A DNA stretch of 64,000 bases from Lachnoclostridium sp. UBA5725 (GCA_002419585.1 DIGJ01000034.1:1-64000), one strand, 5' to 3'; positions 9,401-17,779 are shown, counted from the first letter of the stretch. Notes: generated from the sequence alone by a model not told the origin. Numbers and translations are program-made.

Positions 9401-11932
9401 TACCGTCAGACTTACGGTCTTATTCGTTTCATTTACCGTTCCTGTCACGTTAGGTGTAAGTCCTCCAAACTTAAATCCAGTGATGGCTTTTGCTGTATTT
9501 TTAGCTACCGTTACGGTTACGGTATAGTCCTGTGTGGTTCCATCCGCTGCCGTTACTTGATACGTAACTGGATTGGTAAAGTCCTGTGCCACTCCACTAT
9601 TTGGCGAAACGCTTGAACCAGTATGGGTGATCGTTGGCACCAAGGCAGTAACATCGGTTCCATACGGTACGGTCAAGCTTACCTTTTTATCCGTTTCATT
9701 TACCGTTCCTGTAACTCCCGGTGTAAGTCCTTCCAAGTTAAAACTTGTGATTGCTTTCTTTGAACTTGGAGCTTGAACATATGTTAATTCCAAAATTGGT
9801 TTGTTTGTCAAAGCATCATCCGAGCAATAGCTAAAAGTTCCTGTTGTGCTTGATTTTCCTTCAAATACAGTGGTAATCACTTTATCCGTGCTAGCAATTA
9901 CTGCTGTCTTAATGGCTTCTTGACTAAATGTATAATATTCATTCGCGTTTGCTATTGCAGTCGTCATGGTTAGTCCTGTTGCTATATCTCCTGCTTTAGC
10001 AGGTAAGGTAGCCGTTGCCTCATCCCAGGAATCATCCTCTGAATAATAAAAATCGTAGGTTGCAGTGCCACTAATTGGTGGATTACCATATGCCGGATCA
10101 TCAATATATATTTTAAATTTTGCGTCTGTTATTGTACCGCCTTGTAAAAAACTATAATCAAACTTTTCAAAAGAATGGCTTAAAGATGATCCATCATATC
10201 CCACATAGTTTGAAGCATCGGTACTATAACTATCACTTCCATATAGACTTCCATCCATCGTTGGCGACAATAAAATCGTCCCCTCTGATGTATACCGAAT
10301 AAACTTTACAACATATTTTTTAATCAAAACTCCTCGATGGGAAAATACCTTTACCGCTACATCGTTCGATCCTACTTCTAATGGAATAGATCCCGAAGTC
10401 TGCGTACTGGAAACAGGCACATCATTTACTGTAATCGTCGCATTTGACTCATACACGGTTGGTGTAAGTGTAACTGAAGTTACACTATTATCCACTAAAG
10501 TCACATAATTCATACTATTCGGATCAAAATCCGGATATAGGCTGCCCTCACTAACCTGTAAATCACTCAAATTTGCTGCATCTGACGCAATCGTCCATGC
10601 ATTATCTTGTTTTTTTACATATAGCTTTCCGCCCTCAACCCATAACAAATATAAGGTGCTGTTATAACTTGCCAGACTAGAAGTTGAAACACTATTCTCT
10701 AACGGATAAAGATTGAGTCCATAGGAAAATCCTGCTCCAGCAGTTAACTCATTATCATCCACAAAGGACCATGTATTGCTATCGGGATTATATTTCTTAA
10801 TTCTTAACTGACTATATTGGGTGCTATTGGATTCATTCCAGCTAACATAAATATCTCCTCCAAAGCAAAGTACACTGCTATTAAATGCATTTTGTGATGT
10901 ATTATAATTAAGACCTGCCACGTCTCCACCGTCGATTGAACTCCAACTTGAACCATCGTACTTTTTCGCGCGAATTTGACGAGCTCCTGCAGTGTTTTTT
11001 TCGTTCCATACTGCATAGAGCGAAGTTCCATCTGTAACCAGCTTAGCATTATGGTTGCATGCAATACTATCATCGTATTCTAGCGGAAGATCTGCTGTTA
11101 CATCTGTGACAGTAGTTCCACTTCCAGAATATTTTTTTACTCTAAGCTCCATTAGTGCATCGGTATATGTATCGGTTCCTTCTTCAAAGGAAATATATAA
11201 TTCATTATTATATACCTCTAGATTCGGTTCTGTTGCTGCTGTTTTGGTATTTAACTGCGGCTTTATTGTCTCCCAAACCGTTCCATTTAGTTTTGCTAGA
11301 ACGATATTGTAATTTGAAGCACCATTTTTATGTTCAGTCCAAACAGCATAGAGTGTGTTATTAAAGTCTATCATCTCAAACTTCTCAGCACAATAGTAAT
11401 CCGTTCCTGAAACAGTCGTATTGTATCGTATACCATAAGCAGTTCCACCATCCACACTTGTCCATGCTCCAGGCGTTCCGTCATATCTTTTTATATGGGA
11501 AAAATTACCGTTTGGATTTGATGCGTTGAATTCAACCCAACTGACATATACTACGCCGTTACTTTTCTCAATTGCTACATCATAAATTGTCCCCTGAGCG
11601 GGATCAAAATTAAGACCATTTTCTCCATTTTCATCAATAAATGTAAAGGTTGTTCCATCATATTGGCATACCCGTACCTGCTGTTTACCCGATGAATTAT
11701 TCTCCACCCACGTTAGATATAAAATACCATTACATTCTACCGTCTGTGGATTTTGGTAACCCACCTTATTTGATATGTTCTGGTTTAATACCGGATATGC
11801 ATTGTCATATCCATTGTCAATATCTGCAACCCATGAAGCCTTCGCTACAGTTCCTTGAAACGTTTGTAGCAGTAAGCAAATTACGATTAAAATACTTACG
11901 GATTTTGCATAACTCTTTTTCATACTTTTCAT
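6494..11932 (-). CDS. Giant secreted surface protein with DUF5018-like repeats and CWB2 anchor
   Basis: An 1812-residue protein with a signal peptide (about 1-32). Residues 40-450 repeat short VSWxE/ALWNE motifs suggestive of a beta-propeller. Then come a cadherin-like beta-sandwich (about 457-547), a DNRLRE-like domain (about 550-720), six DUF5018-like repeats of 89-90 residues (about 726-1261), and a poly-Thr linker. A ZU5-like region (about 1285-1510) and another beta-sandwich follow, and the C-terminus (about 1616-1812) carries cell-wall-binding type 2 (CWB2) motifs such as NIGGEDKFETAARIAKK. CWB2 domains bind secondary cell-wall polymers non-covalently and usually occur as three repeats; about two are visible. 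The role may be adhesion or polymer binding, by inference. The start has a GAGGG site. Confidence 0.88.
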   Translation of the reverse strand: MKSMKKSYAKSVSILIVICLLLQTFQGTVAKASWVADIDNGYDNAYPVLNQNISNKVGYQNPQTVECNGILYLTWVENNSSGKQQVRVCQYDGTTFTFIDENGENGLNFDPAQGTIYDVAIEKSNGVVYVSWVEFNASNPNGNFSHIKRYDGTPGAWTSVDGGTAYGIRYNTTVSGTDYYCAEKFEMIDFNNTLYAVWTEHKNGASNYNIVLAKLNGTVWETIKPQLNTKTAATEPNLEVYNNELYISFEEGTDTYTDALMELRVKKYSGSGTTVTDVTADLPLEYDDSIACNHNAKLVTDGTSLYAVWNEKNTAGARQIRAKKYDGSSWSSIDGGDVAGLNYNTSQNAFNSSVLCFGGDIYVSWNESNSTQYSQLRIKKYNPDSNTWSFVDDNELTAGAGFSYGLNLYPLENSVSTSSLASYNSTLYLLWVEGGKLYVKKQDNAWTIASDAANLSDLQVSEGSLYPDFDPNSMNYVTLVDNSVTSVTLTPTVYESNATITVNDVPVSSTQTSGSIPLEVGSNDVAVKVFSHRGVLIKKYVVKFIRYTSEGTILLSPTMDGSLYGSDSYSTDASNYVGYDGSSLSHSFEKFDYSFLQGGTITDAKFKIYIDDPAYGNPPISGTATYDFYYSEDDSWDEATATLPAKAGDIATGLTMTTAIANANEYYTFSQEAIKTAVIASTDKVITTVFEGKSSTTGTFSYCSDDALTNKPILELTYVQAPSSKKAITSFNLEGLTPGVTGTVNETDKKVSLTVPYGTDVTALVPTITHTGSSVSPNSGVAQDFTNPVTYQVTAADGTTQDYTVTVTVAKNTAKAITGFKFGGLTPNVTGTVNETNKTVSLTVPYGTDVTALVPTITQTGSSVSPNSGVVQDFTNPVTYTVTAEDGTTQDYTVTVTVAKNPAKAITSFNFGGLTPGVAGTVNETNKTVSLTVPYGTNVTSLVPTILYSGGASIAPNSGASQDFTNPVTYTVTAEDETIQDYTVTVTVAKNPEKAITSFNFGGLTPGVAGTINETNKTVSLIVPYGTDVTNLVPTITHTGSSVSPNSGVAQDFTSLVTYQVTAADGTTQDYAVTVTIAKNTAKAITGFKFGGLTPNVTGTVNETNKTVSLTVPYGTDVTALVPTIIQTGSSVSPNSGVAQDFTNPVTYTVTAEDGTTQDYTVTVTVAKNPAKAITSFNFGGLTPGVAGTINETNKTVSLTVPYGTNVTSLVPTILYSGGASIAPNSGASQDFTNPVTYTVTAEDGTTQDYIVTVTIQSNSVPSQSNTPTTPTTTTTTTTSEKVVVDVKKGDSEGTVSQITIQRETDTEGKKTDTVTYQEEKAVETIAKLKDAGEKVARIMIPDTKDEVQKTNVSIPSKSVGVLADGAIDLKIETENASIQIPNDALKTVQENLKDNLYFNLVPVKKEEEKKEIITRTKMELGAINKVEQGNITVLGRPVEIETNMPSSKVEIILPLTGINLPTDSVNRETFFNQLGVFIEHSDGEKEYVKGEIVEYKTGVYGIKFPITKFSMFTIVKMDKEPSSCNITKVTVPTKARISSTTIKATVSNVTSKLTLKLTVSKNASWSLYADKGCKKKIKNKKVTLSVGTNTYYIKVTAKDGAKKVYKLSIKRKEASKKVIIIATKYDFQDAVAGGVLASQLEGEVLRTGTSDDDAIKMVKYITKNYKVTDQIYIIGLGKAVNGTLKKRLQKEGYQKITNIGGEDKFETAARIAKKIKLSKNRKVVLISGDVEPADAKAIEKACGKKGYPILFVKKEKLTVYTIEALKEILPKEVYVIGSKSDISDSVISELKNTVNISEDKIIRISKGKSIQ
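8150..9757 (-). repeat. Six DUF5018-like domain repeats as two copies of an 804-bp unit
   Basis: Within the giant surface gene six domains begin KAITSF or KAITGF. They fall into three sequence types in the order A-B-C-A-B-C. Type B has GFKFGGLTPNV, type C has ILYSGGASIAP, and type A has the QVTAADG variant. Matching positions in the two halves differ by exactly 804 bp (268 codons), so the array arose by duplication of a three-domain block. Confidence 0.9.
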
Positions 11933-12008
11933 CTGATACCCTCTTTTCTTTATTTGATTTTATTCCTTAACTAACCTTCTCCTTCGAACAGAGTGTGTCT
12001 TATGTCTT

Positions 12009-12075
12009 ATCATATTAAAGAAGTCACAAATAAATCAACCTTGTTGGCATAATTGAGCTATATATGTCCTATTTT
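12009..12075 (-). promoter_or_regulatory. Promoter with conserved upstream box (copy 2)
   Basis: On the minus strand, -35 TTGATT (12038-12033), an 18-bp spacer and -10 TATGAT (12014-12009) precede the giant surface gene, leaving a leader of about 68 nt. The box at 12043-12075 next to the -35 matches the one at 6342-6374. It begins directly after the stop codon of the histidine-kinase gene. Confidence 0.62.
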
Positions 12076-12083
12076 CACGTCTC

Positions 12084-13379
12084 CTACACATTTAACACAA
12101 ATCTCGCAATAAACTCACCCTCTACGGCTTCGAAATACGAGGTGCCTTGATACCGGCTTACCGTATAGGTCATACTTTTTGTACCGATTCCACCGCCCTC
12201 TTTTTGAGATACCGGCAAATCACCTTCAAAGGTCACCTCATCGCTACAGCTATTGGTAAATCCAATTGCAAGACGTTTTCCATTATACTTTGATTCCACC
12301 TTAATATAGCGTTTATTCGTTTTTGGAAGACGAAGGCAGGCATTATATGCATTTTCAAACGCATTGGCAAATAGGGCGGATAATTCCATTCCATCGATTG
12401 CTAAATTTTCCGGTACATCCGTACGTATCTCAACTGAAACGCCCTCCTTTTTGGCCCTTGCTGACCAAAAACAAAGAATACTATTTACTGGTTGATGAAG
12501 ACAATATTCCTCTTTTGGAATATCATTCATACCACGTTGTTCTTTCAAATAAGCGAGTGCCATATCCGTATTCCCTGCCTCCAAAAGTCCAATCAGTTCC
12601 TCGGTATTATGTCTTAAGTCATGCCAGCGCCGGTTTGTTTTCTCCGCTGCTTCCTTTTGCGAAATAAACTGATCTCGCTGTGCTTTGTTTTGTATGGAAA
12701 GGATTCGCTTTTGTTCTTGAACCAGATATTTATCGTGAAGCTCTATAAATACGTAATAAAAAACGACAAATATAATTATCATAAACACAACAATGACGGA
12801 GCTAACCAAGAGTACCTCTACAATATTCTTGTTGAAGCTGTACCTTATATATTCAAGATAGATGACGATTGATCCAATTAACGGAAGCATACTGTATATT
12901 CCCCAGCCTTTTTCTATCTCATCTTGTATCTGCATATATCTTTTACGAATGAATTTATGTAACACAAAAAAAATAATGGAAAACAAAATAATTCTTGTAA
13001 AATTGTACGTCCAATAACCTTGCTTACTTAGATGCGCAACCCATATTGCGACAAGATAAATAATAAAATTAATAAACACTGTCGTTAAAATTGTAAACAA
13101 ATCCCTAAAATCACGACGTTTTGATATATAAAAAAATGTAAGTATTACAGGTACATCCATTGTTAAAATATACCATTTTGCATAAAGAGCAAGTCCACCT
13201 AGCACCAAAATCGGACCATTGATTGCCACCTGGAAAAAAATTTCTATCACAAGTATGATAAACAGCTTTTTTTTGTTAAAACGAAACTGCGCCAAATCCA
13301 TTATGATGCTTTGTGCCATCACCAGTGAAATCACGGGTACTAATATCGCCGAAAAATCCAATTTCCTATCTCCTTCCAT
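12084..13379 (-). CDS. AgrC-like sensor histidine kinase (GHKL, HPK10 type)
   Basis: A 431-residue membrane kinase. The first 220 residues contain about six hydrophobic segments. A coiled linker is followed by the HPK10-type phosphoacceptor region (NRRWHDLRHNTEELI, about 250-265). A GHKL ATPase domain follows, with the N-box ANAFENAYNAC and a glycine-rich GGGIGTKSM. Kinases of this class sense peptides or other extracellular signals and phosphorylate LytTR regulators; the partner is the next gene upstream. No AgrB or AgrD-like peptide gene is visible. A TTG at 13361 has a better-placed GGAG than the ATG used here, so the true start may be six codons later. Confidence 0.85.
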   Translation of the reverse strand: MEGDRKLDFSAILVPVISLVMAQSIIMDLAQFRFNKKKLFIILVIEIFFQVAINGPILVLGGLALYAKWYILTMDVPVILTFFYISKRRDFRDLFTILTTVFINFIIYLVAIWVAHLSKQGYWTYNFTRIILFSIIFFVLHKFIRKRYMQIQDEIEKGWGIYSMLPLIGSIVIYLEYIRYSFNKNIVEVLLVSSVIVVFMIIIFVVFYYVFIELHDKYLVQEQKRILSIQNKAQRDQFISQKEAAEKTNRRWHDLRHNTEELIGLLEAGNTDMALAYLKEQRGMNDIPKEEYCLHQPVNSILCFWSARAKKEGVSVEIRTDVPENLAIDGMELSALFANAFENAYNACLRLPKTNKRYIKVESKYNGKRLAIGFTNSCSDEVTFEGDLPVSQKEGGGIGTKSMTYTVSRYQGTSYFEAVEGEFIARFVLNV

Positions 13380-13409
13380 ACCTTCATCCTACGTATATAA
13401 AAATGAAAC

Positions 13410-14129
13410 TTACTTCAGTGAATACTCCGTGTACTTACAAAGCAAATCTTTATAGTGTCTTCGAAGCATCGGTAGTTGTTTCTCATTATCAAATAAAAGG
13501 AATCTCGCATTCAATTCTTTGATTTTTGCAAGGTTGACTATATAAGTACTGCCACACTTAAAAAAGCGGTCGTCCAACGTGAGTAATTCAAACAACTCAC
13601 TAGAGGTCATACGAACCTCGATATAGGTTCCATCCAATTGATAAATCGTTTGCTTGTGACCTGAGGTTTCCGCATAAAGAATCTGATCCAGCGAAATCTT
13701 ATGTACTCCATTTGAAGTTTTCAACAAAATATGTTTATTTTCATTTTTTTTTACAAAAGAAATTGCTTTTTCCAAGGCAGCCTCGAATTGCAGCATTGTA
13801 AAAGGCTTAACCAAATAATGGACTGCATGCAGGGAAAATGCCTCAACTGCATGCGTCAAAGAAGTCGTGAGAAATACAATTTGGCAGTCGATCTGTTTTT
13901 CTCTTAAAGCATGGGCAAGTTCAGTACCTGTCATACCTGGCATGTAAATATCCAAAAAAAGAATATCAAAGGTATCTTTTTGATTCATAAAGTCTAAGAA
14001 TTCAACGGGAGAGCGAAAAGTGGCTATGCTGATATTTTGCTCTGGATGGTCTTTCGTGTACGCTTCACACATGCTATTCGTCTTATTTAATTCCTTCTCT
14101 TCATCATCGCAGATTGCTATATTAATCAT
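13410..14129 (-). CDS. LytTR response regulator (AgrA/ComE-like)
   Basis: The start is set at the ATG at 14129 (MINIAICDDEEKE). The frame is open 44 codons further upstream, but that part lacks a ribosome-binding site and receiver homology. The receiver domain (about 1-125) has the acidic pair CDDEE, the phosphoacceptor ILFLDIYMPGMTG, the conserved Thr in FLTTS and the Lys in LVKPF. A LytTR DNA-binding domain covers about 140-239. It lies 30 bp before the histidine-kinase gene on the same strand, so the pair forms one two-component system. The promoters with a common upstream box at 6308 and 12009 are the nearest candidate targets, by inference. Confidence 0.88.
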   Translation of the reverse strand: MINIAICDDEEKELNKTNSMCEAYTKDHPEQNISIATFRSPVEFLDFMNQKDTFDILFLDIYMPGMTGTELAHALREKQIDCQIVFLTTSLTHAVEAFSLHAVHYLVKPFTMLQFEAALEKAISFVKKNENKHILLKTSNGVHKISLDQILYAETSGHKQTIYQLDGTYIEVRMTSSELFELLTLDDRFFKCGSTYIVNLAKIKELNARFLLFDNEKQLPMLRRHYKDLLCKYTEYSLK

Positions 14130-14286
14130 TTTTTGGTTGCCATCCTTTCTAGCTGATCTATTAACTTGTATTTTATTATAGATTTTGGTTTGGCGCAATC
14201 CTTTCGTCGGATAACTAAGGGTTACCGATTCCACTGGCAAAATCAATATAATCATTGCCACGTTAATATAAATGATAAAACTGAAA

Positions 14287-14372
14287 TTAGGATGTTTTCC
14301 AGACAGATAAATCTATCTAAAAAACATCCTATTAAAATTAATTGTATTTGTCAAACGATGCGATAAACCCAT
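14287..14372 (-). repeat. 86-bp direct repeat copy 1: orphan gene tail plus terminator hairpin
   Basis: This segment matches 17694-17779 with 6 differences in 86 bp. On the minus strand it encodes GFIASFDKYN and a stop, a relic of the C-terminus of the protein at 17745-19028 (GFIAMFDRYN). A large hairpin (14288-14331, outer arms TAGGATGTTTT and complement) follows. It lies 31 bp after the stop of the 583-residue surface gene and may act as its terminator. Confidence 0.8.
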
Positions 14373-14403
14373 TATATATCGTGTTAACGGTACCTTCCCT
14401 CTT

Positions 14404-16155
14404 TTATAATTTCACTGATTTTATCGAAGAATATGTTCCATATATCTTTTTTCCTTTAGAAGTCTTATACGTTCTTATTTTAAAATAGTAATTGGTTCCC
14501 TTTTTTAAACCCGTACTTGTATATTGAGTACCTGTTACTACTTTTATTTTTGTGTAGCTTCCATCTTTTTTAGTTGAGCGATACACTTCATAGCCACTAA
14601 CCTCACTAACCGACTTCCATGAAATCACTACACTATTATCGCTTTTCTCTAATTTTGTAATCGTTGTCCTTTTGGGAGCATCTTGTAATGTTGACGTAGA
14701 CGACGAGAGCTGGGTAAGTGGGTTTACTTTTTGATACGCGGAAGTTTCATTTGCATATGACTCCTTATACGCAAAATGCAACGAAGTAAACTCTGCTATA
14801 TTCACAAAATTAATTGCAATATAATCCGTAATCGGATCATTAAAGCTATATGGTGTCTGAATCGCTCCATTACGCATCATCCAATCTTTCAGCAGTTCTT
14901 CATAAGCTTTCATCGCAGCCTCATCCTCTGAATTTATGGGTGGTAGGGGTATATAACTTACTCCTCCAATACAGGCTGTTGTTGAGGCATTTCCCCCACT
15001 TCCTACAATTGACCCATGCCCCTTCTTCTCTGGATTCACAGGTAAATAAAGTGAAATACATGCCGATATCAAACCGCTTGATGCATCATTCACTCCTGCC
15101 ACTCCACCCTCTTCACTTTTGGATGACAAATAGACTGGATTTGACAAACAAGTATAAATCTTTCCTTTTCCCCTATTGCTCCCAGTAACACCACCTACTG
15201 CCCATAAAGCATATGCACTTACCTCCGAATAGCAGGATTCAATTGTTCCACTATTGCTTCCTGCAATCCCACCTACATACTGATATGCACCTTTTAGATA
15301 GATATTTCTTGCCTCACATCTTTTTATTGTTCCACTATTAGACCCAACAAATCCACCAATATCTAGTGCACCATCGCCTCCAATAATATTGCAATCTTGA
15401 ATGGAGCAAGATTTAATCGTTCCTTTATTCGATATGGCCATCAGTCCATTTCTTCCATCTGCTGTACATTTGTAAAAATGTAGATTATGGACCATACCGC
15501 TTTCTCCTATTCCATAAAAAAGCCTTCCATTCAGTCCTTTAATCACCTTTGCATTTCCATCCAGTGTACCAAGAAATGAACTTGCATAATCTGTCATACT
15601 TCCCTTATAGGTTGATTTTGTCATATCAATATTTTGCATTACTTTTATATGAATATCCTTTTTACCAGTACATGCATATAAATTATATAAATGACGCTCG
15701 GTCCAGATTTGGTATGGATTATTTAAGGTTCCATCACCTGCAGGGAAATTACTTATTTTTTTATTTAAAACCGAATATAATCCATATTGTTTTCCATTAC
15801 TATCTACAAATGCAAAATAAAAATCATAGTTTTTTCCGCATTCACATTGCATCATATACGAGGTAAACATAAGTGTATTTTCTACGCCTGCACTAACCTT
15901 TTGCTTTTCGTCCGATTTCAACACCTGCGTTAGTGACGGAGCCGTCCCCTTAGCCTCTACTCGGTATCCATATATCGTTCCACTTTTATTCGCCATGACA
16001 TCAACGGCCACTTGTCGCTCTCTTTCCACTCTTACATCGACACGAGCAAATAAATTAAAACTGTCTTCTGCTTCCACTCTTTTTGCAGGAAGTAGGAACA
16101 AAATGCCCAAAGCTAACAACATAAATTGCATAGCCCTTTCCTTTATACGTTTCAC
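14404..16155 (-). CDS. Secreted GLUG-motif and FnIII surface protein
   Basis: A 583-residue secreted protein that starts at a GTG behind AGGAGAAGGA. A signal peptide covers about 1-30 (FMLLALGILFLLPAKRVEA). The middle (about 150-390) has GLUG-type repeats such as IGGFVGSNSGTIKRCEA and VGGIAGSNSGTIESC, which build a parallel beta-helix. A fibronectin type III domain (about 495-583) ends the protein, with VSGYEVYRSTKKDGSYTK and GTNYYFKIRTY. GLUG proteins are commonly adhesins or associate with IgA-protease-like proteins; the function here is not known. No wall anchor is visible. It is the last gene of the 14404-17672 cassette. Confidence 0.82.
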   Translation of the reverse strand: MKRIKERAMQFMLLALGILFLLPAKRVEAEDSFNLFARVDVRVERERQVAVDVMANKSGTIYGYRVEAKGTAPSLTQVLKSDEKQKVSAGVENTLMFTSYMMQCECGKNYDFYFAFVDSNGKQYGLYSVLNKKISNFPAGDGTLNNPYQIWTERHLYNLYACTGKKDIHIKVMQNIDMTKSTYKGSMTDYASSFLGTLDGNAKVIKGLNGRLFYGIGESGMVHNLHFYKCTADGRNGLMAISNKGTIKSCSIQDCNIIGGDGALDIGGFVGSNSGTIKRCEARNIYLKGAYQYVGGIAGSNSGTIESCYSEVSAYALWAVGGVTGSNRGKGKIYTCLSNPVYLSSKSEEGGVAGVNDASSGLISACISLYLPVNPEKKGHGSIVGSGGNASTTACIGGVSYIPLPPINSEDEAAMKAYEELLKDWMMRNGAIQTPYSFNDPITDYIAINFVNIAEFTSLHFAYKESYANETSAYQKVNPLTQLSSSTSTLQDAPKRTTITKLEKSDNSVVISWKSVSEVSGYEVYRSTKKDGSYTKIKVVTGTQYTSTGLKKGTNYYFKIRTYKTSKGKKIYGTYSSIKSVKL

Positions 16156-16209
16156 TTAATCCTTCTCCTTTCATCCTTACCTTGTTGCCCTTCAACTTAT
16201 ATTGACCTA

Positions 16210-16995
16210 TTATTTTTGCTTTTCCCTAAACGGACGGTCTGTTTCGATAATTGTAATCTTATAATTTAATTCATAGTTGCTTGCATCCTCAAACATATAT
16301 TCTAAAACATTCAGTTTAAAGCTGTGTTCTCCCACTGGTATAAATAAAGGCTCTGGCGATGTATAAGTATAATACGGGGAATCATTGATCGTATGTTTCA
16401 CCACACTATCGTCTGTATTCATTAGTGTTATATTTTCCCAATCCTCCTGCTTTGCTGTAAAGCACCACTCACTTTTTGGATTGCTACTATCATTTGCGTA
16501 TGCACTAATTTTAAATTTTACCCAGGTTGATGTCTTAAAATTAGCATAAAAAGCCACCACTGGCTTACCCATTGATAATTTGCCACTCTTTTCTTTTCCG
16601 AGGCTAATTTTCGTGGCTCCATTATTCACCTTAACTTTTTTCACATTACTATAGCCACTGAAGACTTCTTTCCCATTACTTGTAACGTAAGCACGCATTT
16701 TAACATAATAAGTTCCTTTTTCAAGACAAAAAATCTGTCCATAATAAGTACTTGTTGTATCTATCGTCTTTTTATTTGAAAAATTCTTATTTTTTGAATA
16801 TACAATCTGGTATCTATTCGCATTTGATACACCATTAAACATTATCCCAATGCCACCCGCTTCATCATTGCTTGCTTGTGTAATTTTAGGTTTTGCGAGT
16901 GCCGCATCTGCTTGTAATGGTATCATGGTTACCACTAACATTAACGACAATAATAATAATGATATAAATTGAATACTTTCTTTCTTTTTTTGCAT
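16210..16995 (-). CDS. Secreted FnIII-like protein, unknown function
   Basis: I set the start at the ATG at 16995 because AGGAGG lies 8 nt upstream. The longer frame to 17091 lacks a ribosome-binding site and overlaps the preceding gene. The protein has 261 residues with a clear signal peptide (QFISLLLLSLMLVVTMIPLQADA). Residues about 30-125 look like a fibronectin type III fold (ANRYQIVYSKNKNFSNKK, GTYYVKMRAY). The C-terminal half is a beta-rich domain resembling bacterial pre-peptidase-type C-terminal domains, but that assignment is weak. It sits between two other secreted or anchored proteins. Confidence 0.75.
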   Translation of the reverse strand: MQKKKESIQFISLLLLSLMLVVTMIPLQADAALAKPKITQASNDEAGGIGIMFNGVSNANRYQIVYSKNKNFSNKKTIDTTSTYYGQIFCLEKGTYYVKMRAYVTSNGKEVFSGYSNVKKVKVNNGATKISLGKEKSGKLSMGKPVVAFYANFKTSTWVKFKISAYANDSSNPKSEWCFTAKQEDWENITLMNTDDSVVKHTINDSPYYTYTSPEPLFIPVGEHSFKLNVLEYMFEDASNYELNYKITIIETDRPFREKQK

Positions 16996-17054
16996 CCTAC
17001 TATCCTCCTGGCAAATTTTTTTAGATTTTATAAATACAAAACAGCACTTAATCC

Positions 17055-17672
17055 TTAAGGTCTTCGATGTGGATGAATGCCATAATACCACTCCCAGTCA
17101 ACGCTTTTGTCCGTAGGTTCACGGTCTGTTCGGTGAAATACGGTTTTGATTTCTCCCATTTCTCCGCTATAATAATCCTGATGAGTGCTGATATGCGTAA
17201 TAATATCGGTTTCTGCATCATATTCCAATCGTTCTTCCGTTTCAACTGTTTTCAAACCATCGGGGTCGTTTACATCTGGGCAATCAAATGTATCAGAAAT
17301 TACAAGCAAGTCTCCTCTCTCCTCCAAAACAGTGTCTACGTCACGGGTAATTTTTCCCCATGAGGGTTCGTATACTTCCGTATTGTATATCGTATTCAAT
17401 TTGCATATTGCATCCAATGCAAAATTTCTTGCATCAAAACCCCCGCGTGCTCGAATCGCAAGCAAACTGCCATCCTCGGCTTCCCACAGTCCAACAAAGA
17501 TTTGTTCTTGCTCGGTCAAAGGCCGAACTTCAGGCTTAGATTCCGCTTTCTTAGAAGCAATTTCTGATTTTATTATATAGAACGTTAACAAGCCTCCAAA
17601 AACAAAAATAATTAAGAGCAATATAGAAACAATAAAAATTATGACATTTTTCATTATTTTAGACGTTTTCAT
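17055..17672 (-). CDS. Membrane-anchored hypothetical protein
   Basis: A 205-residue protein not recognised. It has one N-terminal membrane segment (NVIIFIVSILLLIIFVFGG, about 9-30) and a charged, mostly beta extracytoplasmic part (about 45-205). GAGGAG lies 8 nt before the ATG. It is the first gene inside the 3.4-kb block bounded by the 86-bp repeats and probably begins its transcript, since a hairpin terminator lies just upstream. Confidence 0.72.
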   Translation of the reverse strand: MKTSKIMKNVIIFIVSILLLIIFVFGGLLTFYIIKSEIASKKAESKPEVRPLTEQEQIFVGLWEAEDGSLLAIRARGGFDARNFALDAICKLNTIYNTEVYEPSWGKITRDVDTVLEERGDLLVISDTFDCPDVNDPDGLKTVETEERLEYDAETDIITHISTHQDYYSGEMGEIKTVFHRTDREPTDKSVDWEWYYGIHPHRRP

Positions 17673-17693
17673 TTTGCAAACTCCTCTATTTTT

Positions 17694-17779
17694 TTAGGAT
17701 GTTTTCCAGACAGATAAATCTATCCAAAAAACATCCTAGTAAAATTAATTGTATCTATCAAACATTGCGATAAACCCAT
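17694..17779 (-). repeat. 86-bp direct repeat copy 2: gene tail plus terminator hairpin
   Basis: This is the parent-like copy of the repeat. It contains the last 12 codons of the 17745-19028 gene and the hairpin 17695-17738, whose outer arm TAGGATGTTTT pairs with AAAACATCCTA and whose inner arms AGA(C/T)AGAT pair around AA. It probably ends transcription of the 19044-17745 gene pair. Confidence 0.8.

Noticed and set aside
8150..9757. Possible CRISPR-like or satellite repeats
   Set aside because: The repeats are about 267 bp, in frame and encode protein domains; there are no short repeats with unique spacers.
8027..9776. A ladder of plus-strand open frames repeating at 804-bp intervals
   Set aside because: They are shadows of the repeated domains on the minus strand and copy their periodicity.
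14130..14261. A 44-residue N-terminal extension of the LytTR regulator, or a signal peptide gene
   Set aside because: The frame is open but lacks a ribosome-binding site, and receiver homology begins at the ATG at 14129.
16183..16217. Partial match to the shared promoter box in front of the 583-residue surface gene
   Set aside because: It shares AATAGG and CAACAAGGT but lacks the -35 and -10 spacing and runs into the ribosome-binding site, so it may be chance.
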